Below are positions 1 through 7,537 of a stretch of DNA of 38,826 nucleotides, in pieces (the stretch's first letter is position 1; every line of letters starts with the position of its first letter). The stretch comes from Cystobacterineae bacterium. Its GTDB lineage: Bacteria; Myxococcota; Myxococcia; Myxococcales; Myxococcaceae. The notes beneath the pieces are model-generated. The model was not told the origin of the DNA, ran no database searches, and was given only the letters and a program-made list of their open reading frames with translations. The position numbers and the translations under genes are program-made. Location: the NCBI GenBank assembly GCA_009782175.1, contig WRKR01000027.1:1-38826 (forward strand), given 5' to 3'.

Positions 1-118
1 AACTGATTTGATTCTCCAGACCGGTTTCAATTTGACATGAGGTCGAGGCGGACGAGGCTTTTGTGAGGGGAGTGCACTTAAGTGCATGACCCGAACAAAA
101 ACGAGTCCAACGAAGAGA
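1..118. other. Non-coding left edge, downstream of tatD
   Basis: No gene is supported here. The stretch lies downstream of the minus-strand tatD stop. It contains a perfect 14-bp palindrome, TGCACTTAAGTGCA, at 73-86. There is no T-tract beside it on the minus strand, so it does not look like an intrinsic terminator. Confidence 0.5.
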
Positions 119-919
119 TCATGTCAAAGTGGAAGCGGTCTCGCCCCCAAAAAAACGAAGCGTATTGGCATAACACAACTCAGCCAATAACTCTGGTTTT
201 GCCCCTCTTAGGGACGCAACCGCTTTGGCCGTATAGGCCACAAAAGCAGGCTCGTTTGTTTTTCCTCGCATGGGCACAGGAGCTAAATAAGGGCTATCGG
301 TTTCCAACAACAGCCGCTCATCCGGAATGCGCCGCACAGCTTCACGCAATTTTTCGGCAGAAGCATAGGTGACAATGCCCGAAATGGACAAACAACAACC
401 CAGCGTGAGGTAGTCTTCTGCTTGTCTTAAATCCCCTGTAAAACAATGGATGACGGTTTGGCTCCCCACCCCCTCTTCCCGGAGAATGCACAAACAATCC
501 TCATGCGCATCCCTCATGTGCACAACCAAGGGCTTGCCCCAACACTTGGCCACCCGGCAATGCTTTCGAAAAGCCTCCCGCTGCTGCGCAGGCTCCGAGT
601 GCTTATAAAAATAATCCAAACCTGTCTCCCCCACCGCGCATACTTCTGCTTGTGCGCACAACCGCTCCCATTGTTTCCAGTCCTCAGCCAAAACCCTCCC
701 CGCCTCATGAGGGTGAATGCCCATGGTTGCAAACAACACTTCAGGAAACCGCTCCAACAACGCCAACGTCTGGCCAAAATCCCCTTCTCCCCTCCATTGC
801 CCAATGGCTATAATACGCATAACCCCGGCTTCTTTGGCCCTCTCCAGAATGGCTTTCGCGGCCTCCCAAGAGCCCTTCGCCAAAACATCCAGATGACAGT
901 GCGCGTCAATCAGTCGCAT
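119..919 (-). CDS. tatD: TatD family metal-dependent hydrolase (DNase)
   Basis: A 266-residue protein of normal length for the TatD family of metal-dependent 3'-5' DNases with a TIM-barrel fold. Visible family motifs are the N-terminal metal-binding HxH (H7, H9), MGIHPHE at 66-72, GETGLDY at 97-103 with the metal-ligand Glu98, His134 in VVHMRDA, HCFTG at 158-162, and ETDSPYLAP at 206-214 with Asp208. The ATG at 919 has a good ribosome binding site (AAGAGG, about 4 bases upstream). It is the last gene of a minus-strand run after metG, 56 bp away; the metG-tatD order is common in bacteria. Which of the TatD functions (DNA repair exonuclease or D-amino-acyl processing) applies cannot be read from sequence. 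Confidence 0.95.
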   Translation of the reverse strand: MRLIDAHCHLDVLAKGSWEAAKAILERAKEAGVMRIIAIGQWRGEGDFGQTLALLERFPEVLFATMGIHPHEAGRVLAEDWKQWERLCAQAEVCAVGETGLDYFYKHSEPAQQREAFRKHCRVAKCWGKPLVVHMRDAHEDCLCILREEGVGSQTVIHCFTGDLRQAEDYLTLGCCLSISGIVTYASAEKLREAVRRIPDERLLLETDSPYLAPVPMRGKTNEPAFVAYTAKAVASLRGAKPELLAELCYANTLRFFGGETASTLT

Positions 920-975
920 AACACCTCTTTTGCCTAAACCTCTTTCCCTCGTGGAAGGCTATAGCCCAGGAGCGC

Positions 976-3018
976 CTAGGTTATGGGGCTTCCCGGAGGA
1001 GCGTCTTGCACCTCAAGCAAACTCAGTTTGCCTGAGGCATTCTGCGCTGTCAGCAACATGCCGCGCGAGCTCAGCCCTCTTATTTTTCTCGGCTTCAAAT
1101 TTTTCACCACAACAACATGCTTGCCAACCAAAGCTTCAGGCAAATAGCTTTGAGCAATTCCTGAAACAATGCAACGCGGCTCCTCCTCACCCATGTCCAC
1201 CAACAGCTGCAAAAGTTTGCCGGCCCCCTCCACAGGCTTGGCTTCCACAACCTTCCCCACGACCAACTGGAGTTTCAAAAACGCGTCAAAATCCACTTCA
1301 AAACTTTCCTGAGTTTTGGGCTCTGGCTTTAAAAGCGCTTCTGAAGGCTTGGAAGCTTTGGGAGGGCAAACCATCGCCTCCGCGGCGGACTCTTCAATGC
1401 GGGAAATTAACGGGGAAACTCTCCCCAAAGGCTGTGTCCTGTCCAACAAAGGGTAGCTTGCGCTCAGCAAGTGCTGAAAGGTTGGCACCTCAACATCCAA
1501 CTGGGTGGCAAGCTTGGTCGCAAGCCTGGGGACAATGGGCCACAACAGGCCACTTAAAATAAAAATAACCTCTGCCGTTTCAGAAAGCACCGCTCTGGCT
1601 GCTTCAGGGCTTTCTTTGAGGCGTTTCCAGGGCGCTTGTTGCGTCAAATAGAGGTTGGCTTCCTGCCCTATCTCCAAAATCAGCTTGGTGGCCTGGCGAA
1701 AATCAACATTTTCAAAAGCCCGTTTTATGAGTGGAAGCTTCGCCAATGCGGCTTCAACCATGGCTTGCCCTTCCGTCTGCTGGCCCTGGGGGGCCAATTG
1801 CCCTTGCAAGGCGGGAGAAGAGAGCAAAGACAAGGTGCGCTGGGCAAGGTTTCCTAAATTGTTAACCAACTCAGCATTGGTGCGCTGGCGGAATTCCTTC
1901 AGGCTGAAATCCAAATCCTCATGCCCGGGGCCCAGCAAGGAGGCCAAATAAAACCGCAAATAGCTGGGGTCCAAATGGTTGAGGTATTTCCTCGCCTCAA
2001 TAAAGGTGCCTCGCGTTTTGGACATTTTTTCGCCATTCACCGTCAAAAACCCATGGACATGGACACGCTCCGGCAATTTGAGTTGGGCTGCATGCAAAAT
2101 GGCCGGCCAGAAAAGGCAGTGGAAATAGACAATGTCTTTGCCAATAAAATGGATAATGCGCGTGTCCCCCTCCGGGCTCCAAAGCTGCTGGGCACTTTGC
2201 GTTGGAGACTTTTGCTTTGCCCAAATGTCAGTGGTGGAAATATAGCCGATGGGAGCATCCAACCACACATAGAAAAACTTGTTCTCCTCCCCTGGAATGG
2301 GAAAACCAAAATAAGGCCCATCCCGGCTGATGTCCCATTCAGCAAGCCCCTTCTCAAAAAATGGCTTAAGCTGCATAGCAATGCCTTCTGAAACAAAGCC
2401 AGGCGTGGAGAGCAATTGCTTCAAAAACAACTCAAATTTCGGAAGCTCAAAAAACAAATGCTCTGAGCTTTTCCATATGCAGGGTTTTTGAGTCAGCGCG
2501 GAGCGCGCTTCTATCAACTCTTTGGGGCGATAGATGGCGCCACACTTCTCGCAAACATCCCCATATTGGTCCTCCGCTTTGCAGCGAGGGCAAGTCCCTT
2601 TGACAAACCTGTCTGGCAAAAAACGGCCGGCATGCTCGTCAAAAGCCTGCTCAATGTCGCGGCGGGAAATCAGCCCTTTCTTCTTGAGGCGCTCATAAAT
2701 TTCACTGGCCCAAAACCTGTTTTCAGGGCTGTGCGTCGAGCTGAACATGTCATGGCTTATGCCAAACTCGGCAAAATCCTTCTGGTGCTCCTCAAAAAAA
2801 CGCTGCACAAAAACTTCCGGCCTTTGGTTTTCTTCAAGAGCTTTTAATTCAATCGGCGTCCCATGGGTGTCATCCGCACACAAAAAAACAACCTTGTGGC
2901 CCATGGAGCGCAAAAACCGCACAAAAATATCGGCCTGAATATGCTCCACCATATGGCCCAAATGCAAAGGGCCATTCGCATAGGGGAGTGCACACGTTAT
3001 CAGCGTCAACTTCGACAT
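976..3018 (-). CDS. metG: Methionyl-tRNA synthetase with C-terminal tRNA-binding domain
   Basis: Charges tRNA-Met with methionine using ATP in the cytoplasm. From the ATG at 3018 the protein has 680 residues. Class I signatures are HLGH at 19-22 and KMSKT at 331-335. A zinc knuckle with Cys143, Cys146, Cys156 and Cys159 is intact, giving the MetG1-like form with one visible Cys4 site. Residues about 577-680 form the Trbp111-like tRNA-binding/dimerisation domain (LQLVVGKVVEAKPVEGAGKL). An upstream in-frame start would add 30 residues, but GAGGAG lies 4 bases before the ATG at 3018 and the family normally starts close to the LPYANGPLHLGH motif. The gene lies 70 bp downstream of holA in a conserved replication/translation cluster. 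Confidence 0.97.
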   Translation of the reverse strand: MSKLTLITCALPYANGPLHLGHMVEHIQADIFVRFLRSMGHKVVFLCADDTHGTPIELKALEENQRPEVFVQRFFEEHQKDFAEFGISHDMFSSTHSPENRFWASEIYERLKKKGLISRRDIEQAFDEHAGRFLPDRFVKGTCPRCKAEDQYGDVCEKCGAIYRPKELIEARSALTQKPCIWKSSEHLFFELPKFELFLKQLLSTPGFVSEGIAMQLKPFFEKGLAEWDISRDGPYFGFPIPGEENKFFYVWLDAPIGYISTTDIWAKQKSPTQSAQQLWSPEGDTRIIHFIGKDIVYFHCLFWPAILHAAQLKLPERVHVHGFLTVNGEKMSKTRGTFIEARKYLNHLDPSYLRFYLASLLGPGHEDLDFSLKEFRQRTNAELVNNLGNLAQRTLSLLSSPALQGQLAPQGQQTEGQAMVEAALAKLPLIKRAFENVDFRQATKLILEIGQEANLYLTQQAPWKRLKESPEAARAVLSETAEVIFILSGLLWPIVPRLATKLATQLDVEVPTFQHLLSASYPLLDRTQPLGRVSPLISRIEESAAEAMVCPPKASKPSEALLKPEPKTQESFEVDFDAFLKLQLVVGKVVEAKPVEGAGKLLQLLVDMGEEEPRCIVSGIAQSYLPEALVGKHVVVVKNLKPRKIRGLSSRGMLLTAQNASGKLSLLEVQDAPPGSPIT

Positions 3019-3088
3019 TTTGCTCCTCACAAACTTCTTTGAAAAACCTTCCTCAAAAACCGCATGGCACCCATGCCTTCTCAAAACT

Positions 3089-4195
3089 TCATGGAAAAAC
3101 GTGTCCAAACGCTTTCAGGCACATGTGCCCAACAAGCTTCTCAACCACAAAGGCGCTTTTGCCGGACTTGCAATCCACATCCGCCTGGGCACACAAAACC
3201 AACAAACGTTTTAGTGCATCCAATGAAAAACGTGAAGCCGCTGACATGCCCATAAACACAGCATAGGGGTGAGGCATTTTCCCCTGCCCGGAACGCTCTT
3301 CCAGTTTGGGCCAAACCCTCCTTTGGAATTCACCATAGCTTTTGGGAAAAGCTCCCCCCGCAACAACCCCATGCAGCCTCTCCATATTCAGCAACAAGCC
3401 GCGTACCACCGAGGCAATGGAGGCCACCAACATAAGGGGAGAGGCCCCTTGGGACAAAGCCTCGCTGACATGCGACAAGGCCCGCTCATAATTTTTTTGC
3501 TGCAAGGCCTCGGACAACTCTAAAAACTCTTCTTCCCTGGCATTCGCCACCAACAGCTCCACATCCCCCACCTCTATGCGTTTTTTCTCCGCAAACCCTG
3601 CAAGCTTTTCCAACTCCTGCCCCCAAAGGCGCAAGTTGCTTCCAAGCCGCATTTTAAGCAAGGCCTTCGCTTCCACAGAAAGCGTTTTCCCCAAAGGCTC
3701 CAGGCAACGCTGCACCAACGCGTCTACGTCCAAATCCTTCAACTTGGCGGCAACAGCATATTGCTGAAGGGTTGCATGGGCCTTCAGCCATTTCTCCATT
3801 GCAGGAGGAATGTCCAACTCAGCTTGTGTCAGCAAAACATAATTCCCCTCGGGCAGCCCTTGCTGAAAAAGACGCAGCAAGGCATTCCCCGGCACGGCAA
3901 CACCGGCGCTTTTGGAGGAAGCCTTTTTCTTTTTCTCGGCTTTTGGAGCCCCCTCTTTTGCCCATTGCACCTCTTTGGCCCAAACATATTTCTTCTCGCC
4001 AAAAAGGCTTAATGTCCGAAGCTCCGCCTCCAGCTCAGCTTCCGTTGCCCTGCTTAAAGTCAAAAACTCCGCCTGCACTCCTGCGGCCGCCCCCCAGGCC
4101 TTTGCCGCTTGCTCCACCAAAAACTCCTCCCCATAAAAAAAGGAAATGCCAGACGCAGCACCAGCCGGCTTTGCTGAAGGGCGTGCCGCACTCAT
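3089..4195 (-). CDS. holA: DNA polymerase III subunit delta
   Basis: A 368-residue protein with the organisation of the clamp-loader delta subunit, which opens the beta sliding clamp. The N-terminal FFYGEEFLVEQAAK segment matches the start of domain I in HolA, and the C-terminal half has the helical collar-domain pattern (SQGASPLMLVASIASVVRGLL). A Lys/Ala-rich linker near residues 85-95 (AEKKKKASSKSAG) is longer than in E. coli delta. The ATG at 4195 overlaps the holB stop by an ATGA junction, so the two clamp-loader subunits are translationally coupled. The family is divergent in sequence, so the call rests on overall pattern plus its position beside holB. Confidence 0.88.
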   Translation of the reverse strand: MSAARPSAKPAGAASGISFFYGEEFLVEQAAKAWGAAAGVQAEFLTLSRATEAELEAELRTLSLFGEKKYVWAKEVQWAKEGAPKAEKKKKASSKSAGVAVPGNALLRLFQQGLPEGNYVLLTQAELDIPPAMEKWLKAHATLQQYAVAAKLKDLDVDALVQRCLEPLGKTLSVEAKALLKMRLGSNLRLWGQELEKLAGFAEKKRIEVGDVELLVANAREEEFLELSEALQQKNYERALSHVSEALSQGASPLMLVASIASVVRGLLLNMERLHGVVAGGAFPKSYGEFQRRVWPKLEERSGQGKMPHPYAVFMGMSAASRFSLDALKRLLVLCAQADVDCKSGKSAFVVEKLVGHMCLKAFGHVFP

Positions 4196-5190
4196 AGAGG
4201 CACCCGCTCTGAAAATATGTTCAGCAACATCGCCTCCAGCTGCAAACGTGGAGCACCATTCCGACGTACAATGGCCACCTTGGCCTGCTCTATCTGCTCA
4301 TAGGCATAAAGCCACCTCCATGCCTCCTGGCCACCACCGCCTTCTCTCTTTGCGGACTCTTTTGCCTTGCCAGCCAACACCACCAACAAAGCATCCAAAC
4401 ATTGCTCTGCCACCCCCCGGTTGGCCCCGTGGCGCTCAGCAAAAGCCAACAGCCCACTCAAAGTTTTTGCCTCCAATGCAAAAAACTCTGCCTCCGTTTT
4501 CTGCTGAAATTCAAGCCAACCTTGCCCCAAACGCTGCGCCCTCCCTAAACTCCCCTCGGCTTGTTCCGCTAAACGCGCAGCTTGCCAAGGCTCGCCCACT
4601 CCCCATGCCACAAGCTGCTCCACAATAAACGCTAAAGGCAATGGCCTAAAGGCCAAGGGCTGGCAACGGCTTTTGAGGGTGGGCAGCAACAACTCTTTTT
4701 GGTGGGTACACAACAACAACAAGGTGTTGGCTGGGGGCTCCTCAAGCGTTTTTAAAAGCGCATTCTGCGCTTGCATGTTCAACTCATGCGCATCCACAAT
4801 AACCGCTATTTTGTGTTTCCCCTCCAATGCGCGCACATGCAGGCGCTCTTGCAAGCGCCGAATCTGCTCCACATGAATTTCCGCAGAAGGCTGCTTGCTC
4901 AATGCCTTCGCATCCAACCAACCGCGTTGCACCTGGCCGCGCTCCGAGCAGAGCCATGCCAAATCCACATGCGTCCGCTGCTTCGCCCGCTTGCACGCAG
5001 AGCAACTCCCACACCCCTCCCCGGGTTGTTGTGTGCACAGCAGTGCCTCGCAAACGGCTAATGCGGCTAGGCTTTTTCCCACCCCTTCGGGGCCGAAAAA
5101 AAGCCAGGCATGGGCCAGCCTGCTTTCATGAATGCTTTGCCTCAAGCATTCCACAGCGGCTTTTTGAAACTGTATATGGGCAAGCGGCAT
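4192..5190 (-). CDS. holB: DNA polymerase III subunit delta prime
   Basis: A 332-residue clamp-loader AAA+ subunit. From the ATG at 5190 it shows a P-loop GPEGVGKS at 33-40, a zinc-binding cysteine set (C52, C60, C63, C66), the DnaX/HolB signature NALLKTLEEPP at 143-153, and the SRC motif at 174-176 that supplies the arginine finger in delta prime. An upstream in-frame start at 5304 is possible, but it would run through the divergent gene at 5259 and add 38 residues unlike the family; family proteins begin with a sequence like PLAHIQFQKAAVECL. The stop overlaps the holA start. It is the first gene of the minus-strand holB-holA-metG-tatD run; tmk, which often precedes holB, is not present here. 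Confidence 0.93.
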   Translation of the reverse strand: MPLAHIQFQKAAVECLRQSIHESRLAHAWLFFGPEGVGKSLAALAVCEALLCTQQPGEGCGSCSACKRAKQRTHVDLAWLCSERGQVQRGWLDAKALSKQPSAEIHVEQIRRLQERLHVRALEGKHKIAVIVDAHELNMQAQNALLKTLEEPPANTLLLLCTHQKELLLPTLKSRCQPLAFRPLPLAFIVEQLVAWGVGEPWQAARLAEQAEGSLGRAQRLGQGWLEFQQKTEAEFFALEAKTLSGLLAFAERHGANRGVAEQCLDALLVVLAGKAKESAKREGGGGQEAWRWLYAYEQIEQAKVAIVRRNGAPRLQLEAMLLNIFSERVPL

Positions 5191-5258
5191 CCTTATGCTC
5201 TGCTCTATTAGGGCACCAGAAGTCAACCAAACTTGTTTAAGCTTCAAAAAGGGCGTAG

Positions 5259-6791
5259 GTGAGCGTTGTGTCCTTCTGGGAGTTTGCACAAAACAATTTT
5301 TCACTGCTCGCCGGTTTTTTATTGCTCCTGCTGACCTTTGCTGTGGGGCGGTTTATTCCCGAGGAGCAGTTGCGCTCAGAGCTTCGGCTTGTTTCCAAGG
5401 CTCTCTGGGGCTTTATTGCTCTCAAAATTGTCAGCATCATCCTGCGCTTCATTCTGCCTCTGCCCAAAGAGCCGCACCGGCCTGATGAGCACCTGTGGAT
5501 ATTTGGCTCTCTGGGGACAGCCATCCTGCTGCTGCTCGTCTTCGTCCTCGTCCGCTTCGTCGTCAGCATCAGCTTCTGGGCTATACGCCATTTCCGAAAA
5601 AAGCCTACCACCAAAATAATGAAGGACTTGCTCAATGTCGGCCTCCTCCTTCTGGCGGTTTTTCCCATCCTTCAAAGCCAATTCAAACTGGATGTTGCCT
5701 CCCTTTTGGCCCCCTCTGCCATCCTCTCTGTGGTCCTGGGCCTTGCCCTTCAGGACACTTTGGGCAACCTCTTCTCAGGCCTCGCCCTGCGTGCAGAGCA
5801 GCCCTTTGAGGTCGGCGATATTGTCGATTTGGGACAAAAGGACCAAATAGGACAAGTCGTCCAAATCGGCTGGCGCTCCATCCGTATACAAACCTTCAGG
5901 AATGAAATCCTCACCCTCCCCAATGCTGCCATCAGCAAAAGCATGGTCAAAAACCTCTCCCAAAAAGGACTGAACATCGGCGTAGAAACAGAATTCCTCA
6001 TCTCCTATGACATGCCCCCCAACAAAGTCCGCGCAGAAGTCCTTGAAGCCATCGAAGAAATATCCTTTGTCGTCCAGGAGCCTCCTTCTTTTTGCCGCGT
6101 CAAGTCTTTTGATGAGTCCGCTATACGCTATCTGGTGCGCGTTTTCACGACGAGTATAGAGCGCTATATGCTCGTGAGGGACGAGCTTTTGACGCGCCTT
6201 TGGTATCGCTTTGAGAGAAATGGCATTCAGTTTGGAATACCTCGCCGCATCATCCACGCGGAGGGCTCCACCCTCAGAGAGCCTCCTCCCCCCTCATACT
6301 CCCTCTTGGATGGTGTCGACCTCTTTGCCCCCTTCTCCTCTCAAGAGCGCGCCAAACTCCTGCACTCCGCGCAGGAGCGCCGCTTCGGCTGCGGTGAAGA
6401 AATTATCAGCGTTGGCGAAGAGGGGCATACTTTTTATGTGGTGGCCTCAGGCCGCGTCTCTGTGCGCATGAATACGGGCATGGAGTTGGCGCAGCTCGCC
6501 AAAGGCCAATATTTCGGCGAAATGTCCCTGCTGACAGGAGAGCCCAGAACCGCTACTGTCGTCGCCATGGAGGACGCCGTCTTGCTCGAGTTTGGACGCG
6601 AATGCTTCGCTGAGCACTTCGCCAATAACCCCCAACTCACCGAAAGCCTCTCCAAACTGCTGGCCACCCGCCGCACAGAGCTTGCCAAAGCCAGTGCCGC
6701 CCCGGAAATACCCCTGGCCACTACACAACAATCCGAAGCCAACCGCATTTTTACACGCCTGCGCCAAATTTTTGGCTTGCGACACCACTAG
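5259..6791 (+). CDS. MscS-type mechanosensitive channel with cyclic-nucleotide-binding domain
   Basis: A 510-residue inner-membrane protein. Hydrophobic segments lie near 14-30, 45-66, 83-105 and 122-138, followed by the MscS pore helix and beta domain (about 145-235: LLAPSAILSVVLGLALQDTL, then FEVGDIV and GxxGxVxxIGWRS-type residues). A C-terminal cNMP-binding domain covers about 355-470, with the phosphate-binding cassette FGEMSLLTGEPRTATV at 419-434. Arg430 and Thr431 sit at the ligand-contacting positions, so cAMP or cGMP binding is plausible. This architecture matches the known bacterial cyclic-nucleotide-gated branch of the MscS superfamily, which gates poorly to tension in studied members. 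The start is GTG at 5259, after AAAAGGG. The gene is divergent from holB across 68 bp. Confidence 0.92.
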   Translation: MSVVSFWEFAQNNFSLLAGFLLLLLTFAVGRFIPEEQLRSELRLVSKALWGFIALKIVSIILRFILPLPKEPHRPDEHLWIFGSLGTAILLLLVFVLVRFVVSISFWAIRHFRKKPTTKIMKDLLNVGLLLLAVFPILQSQFKLDVASLLAPSAILSVVLGLALQDTLGNLFSGLALRAEQPFEVGDIVDLGQKDQIGQVVQIGWRSIRIQTFRNEILTLPNAAISKSMVKNLSQKGLNIGVETEFLISYDMPPNKVRAEVLEAIEEISFVVQEPPSFCRVKSFDESAIRYLVRVFTTSIERYMLVRDELLTRLWYRFERNGIQFGIPRRIIHAEGSTLREPPPPSYSLLDGVDLFAPFSSQERAKLLHSAQERRFGCGEEIISVGEEGHTFYVVASGRVSVRMNTGMELAQLAKGQYFGEMSLLTGEPRTATVVAMEDAVLLEFGRECFAEHFANNPQLTESLSKLLATRRTELAKASAAPEIPLATTQQSEANRIFTRLRQIFGLRHH

Positions 6792-6831
6792 AGCATTTCA
6801 AACTTGAGCGTGGCGAGACAGACACCGCCTC

Positions 6832-7353
6832 TCAACGTTTGCTCAATTCCCTCACAACGTGCCCAAGCTCCGGCAAAATCAGCCGCCGCATCGCCAAATC
6901 CACCGCGGCCTTGGAGCCAGGCATCGCAAATATACACTTGCTGCCTATGCTTCCGGCCATGGCCCGAGACAACATGGCCGCACTCTCTATCTGCTTATAG
7001 GAAAGCATCCGAAACAACTCCCCAAACCCCGGCAAAGGTTTTTCTAACAGGGGCCCCAACACCTGCACCGTCGCATCCCTTTGGCCTATGCCCGTCCCCC
7101 CAGTCATCAAAACCACCTCTATGCTGGGCATGCCCAGTGCCAACTCAAGGGCTTCCTGTATAAGCACAGGCTCATCCACAACCACCTTGTAGCCATAAAC
7201 CTTATGGCCCGCCTCCTTCAGCAATTGCTGTATGTGTTGGCCACTTAAGTCCTCTTGAGCATTTCGAGAATCCGAGCAGCACAAAACAAAACACCCCACA
7301 ACCCCAGGGGCCTGCTGACGGTGTGCCACTACCACAGCTTCTTCAAAGTCCAT
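6832..7353 (-). CDS. moaB: Molybdopterin adenylyltransferase family protein (MoaB/MogA type)
   Basis: A 173-residue protein of the MoCF-binding fold that adenylylates molybdopterin or binds it during molybdenum cofactor synthesis. The signature MTGGTGIGQRDATV and the later AMPGSKAAVDLAM are clear. The N-terminal CSDSRN replaces the usual SDS(R/A)xxG-D segment and is followed by EDLSGQ. The start is uncertain: ATG at 7353 gives the usual family length but has no strong ribosome binding site, while an upstream GTG at 7404 would add 17 residues with no resemblance to the family. No other cofactor-synthesis gene is nearby. It is convergent with the channel gene and divergent from the kinase gene. 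Confidence 0.9.
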   Translation of the reverse strand: MDFEEAVVVAHRQQAPGVVGCFVLCCSDSRNAQEDLSGQHIQQLLKEAGHKVYGYKVVVDEPVLIQEALELALGMPSIEVVLMTGGTGIGQRDATVQVLGPLLEKPLPGFGELFRMLSYKQIESAAMLSRAMAGSIGSKCIFAMPGSKAAVDLAMRRLILPELGHVVRELSKR

Positions 7354-7537
7354 GCAGCACTTTTTTCGCCCATCCACCCCAGGCTTGCAACCTTTAGTTC
7401 TCACAATCTGCCCCTGGAGTGTGTTTTGCCCCCATTTAAAAATCAGCCTTTAAAAGGTGCTCTCAAAATTTTTTCATCAGGCTTGCAAAGCATGGGCAGA
7501 AAGCTTCGGGGACGCTTAAAAAAAGAAGAGCAACCTC

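Noticed and set aside
73-86. TGCACTTAAGTGCA palindrome as a terminator or operator for tatD
   Set aside because: It lies downstream of tatD, without a T-tract, and no gene on the plus strand starts next to it; function cannot be supported.
446-937. Long plus-strand frames opposite tatD, metG, holA and recJ
   Set aside because: They run antisense to clear conserved genes and encode Pro-, Cys- and His-rich sequence without family resemblance.
3019-3108. N-terminal extension of methionyl-tRNA synthetase by 30 residues
   Set aside because: The extension would overlap the end of holA, resembles no MetG N-terminus, and the internal ATG has a strong ribosome binding site.
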